From Streptomyces sp. NRRL F-6131 (GTDB lineage Bacteria; Actinomycetota; Actinomycetes; Streptomycetales; Streptomycetaceae), in contig JOHN01000055.1 of assembly GCA_000719695.1 (NCBI GenBank), forward strand, positions 1-53,281: a stretch of 53,281 bases of DNA, written 5' to 3'. Position numbers and translations under genes: made by a program. The notes under the pieces are model-generated. The model ran no database searches. It saw nothing but the letters and a program-made list of their open reading frames with translations, and had not been told where the DNA came from. Below, one piece after another: positions 53,181-53,281 of this stretch. The stretch's first letter is position 1. Every line of letters begins with the position of its first letter.

Positions 53181-53281
53181 TCACGGCAGGTTGCGGGCCA
53201 TGACGATGCGCTGGATCTGGTTGGTGCCCTCGTAGATCTGCGTGATCTTCGCGTCCCGCATCATCCGCTCCAACGGATAGT
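53181..53281 (-). CDS. Acyl-CoA dehydrogenase, C-terminal fragment (runs off the window)
   Basis: Only the last 33 codons are in the window: [20 protein letters not shown], then [12 protein letters not shown] and a stop. This is the conserved C-terminal end of acyl-CoA dehydrogenases: the RDAKI helix and the [10 protein letters not shown] motif that contacts FAD of the neighbouring subunit. The enzyme oxidises acyl-CoA at alpha-beta carbons. The rest of the gene is to the right of the window. Confidence 0.92.
   Translation of the reverse strand, partial: YPLERMMRDAKITQIYEGTNQIQRIVMARNLP

Overview
This is high-GC actinobacterial chromosome, almost certainly from a streptomycete (Streptomyces or Kitasatospora). 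The evidence is a near-canonical WhiB, F420 biosynthesis genes fbiA and fbiB, several LytR-CpsA-Psr (LCP) wall-polymer transferases, many GTG starts, and a Streptomyces-type rRNA promoter and leader at the left edge. The order ahcY, CDF transporter, SIS protein, Trm112-like, manB, DUF3499, DUF5719, giant glycosyltransferase, whiB, cysteine dioxygenase, fbiA, fbiB, LCP genes looks like conserved core chromosome, not a mobile island. I see no integrase, transposase, CRISPR array or tRNA gene.

Layout. 1-350: leader and promoter of an rRNA operon leaving the window leftwards. 408-5051: SpoIIM-like and RDD membrane proteins, a hypothetical gene, and an ECF sigma gene with an in-frame TGA, followed by its coupled membrane protein. 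5140-12346: S-adenosylhomocysteinase, cation efflux, sugar-phosphate genes and small conserved genes. 12412-18494: DUF5719 protein, 1289-residue membrane glycosyltransferase and whiB. 18495-19735: a dense regulatory region and cysteine dioxygenase. 19799-25906: fbiA and fbiB, a VapC/PIN remnant, a DNA glycosylase, a SnoaL-like protein, a PGRP amidase and a TIGR03089-like protein. 25943-40042: four LCP proteins interleaved with a glycosyltransferase, an acyltransferase, a MacB/FtsX-type ABC exporter, an SsuE-like FMN reductase and a serine-acetyltransferase-like protein. 40057-53281: Nudix, arylamine N-acetyltransferase, glyoxalase-fold, barstar-like, two cyclophilins, TetR/DoxX, methyltransferase, two secreted proteins, GNAT, ketosynthase and the end of an acyl-CoA dehydrogenase.

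The most interesting signal is a pair of very short cysteine-rich upstream ORFs. One precedes cysteine dioxygenase (18906-18995, ending ...SCCRLCSCRCI) and the other precedes the SsuE-like FMN reductase (37660-37737, ending ...SCSLCCG). Both start exactly 8 nt after a candidate -10 hexamer that lies 17 nt from a TTGACA/TTGACC -35. This suggests leaderless Cys-rich peptides that sense cysteine by ribosome stalling and control sulfur genes of opposite purpose, breakdown versus assimilation.

Other points of note are the sigma-factor nonsense codon, the PIN remnant, tandem repeats that include the stop codons of three genes, a secreted protein made of four Cys-containing repeats, and a barstar-like protein with a (PPV)n N-terminus. 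All calls were made by reading the sequence. Family assignments rest on motifs and remembered family features, not on searches.
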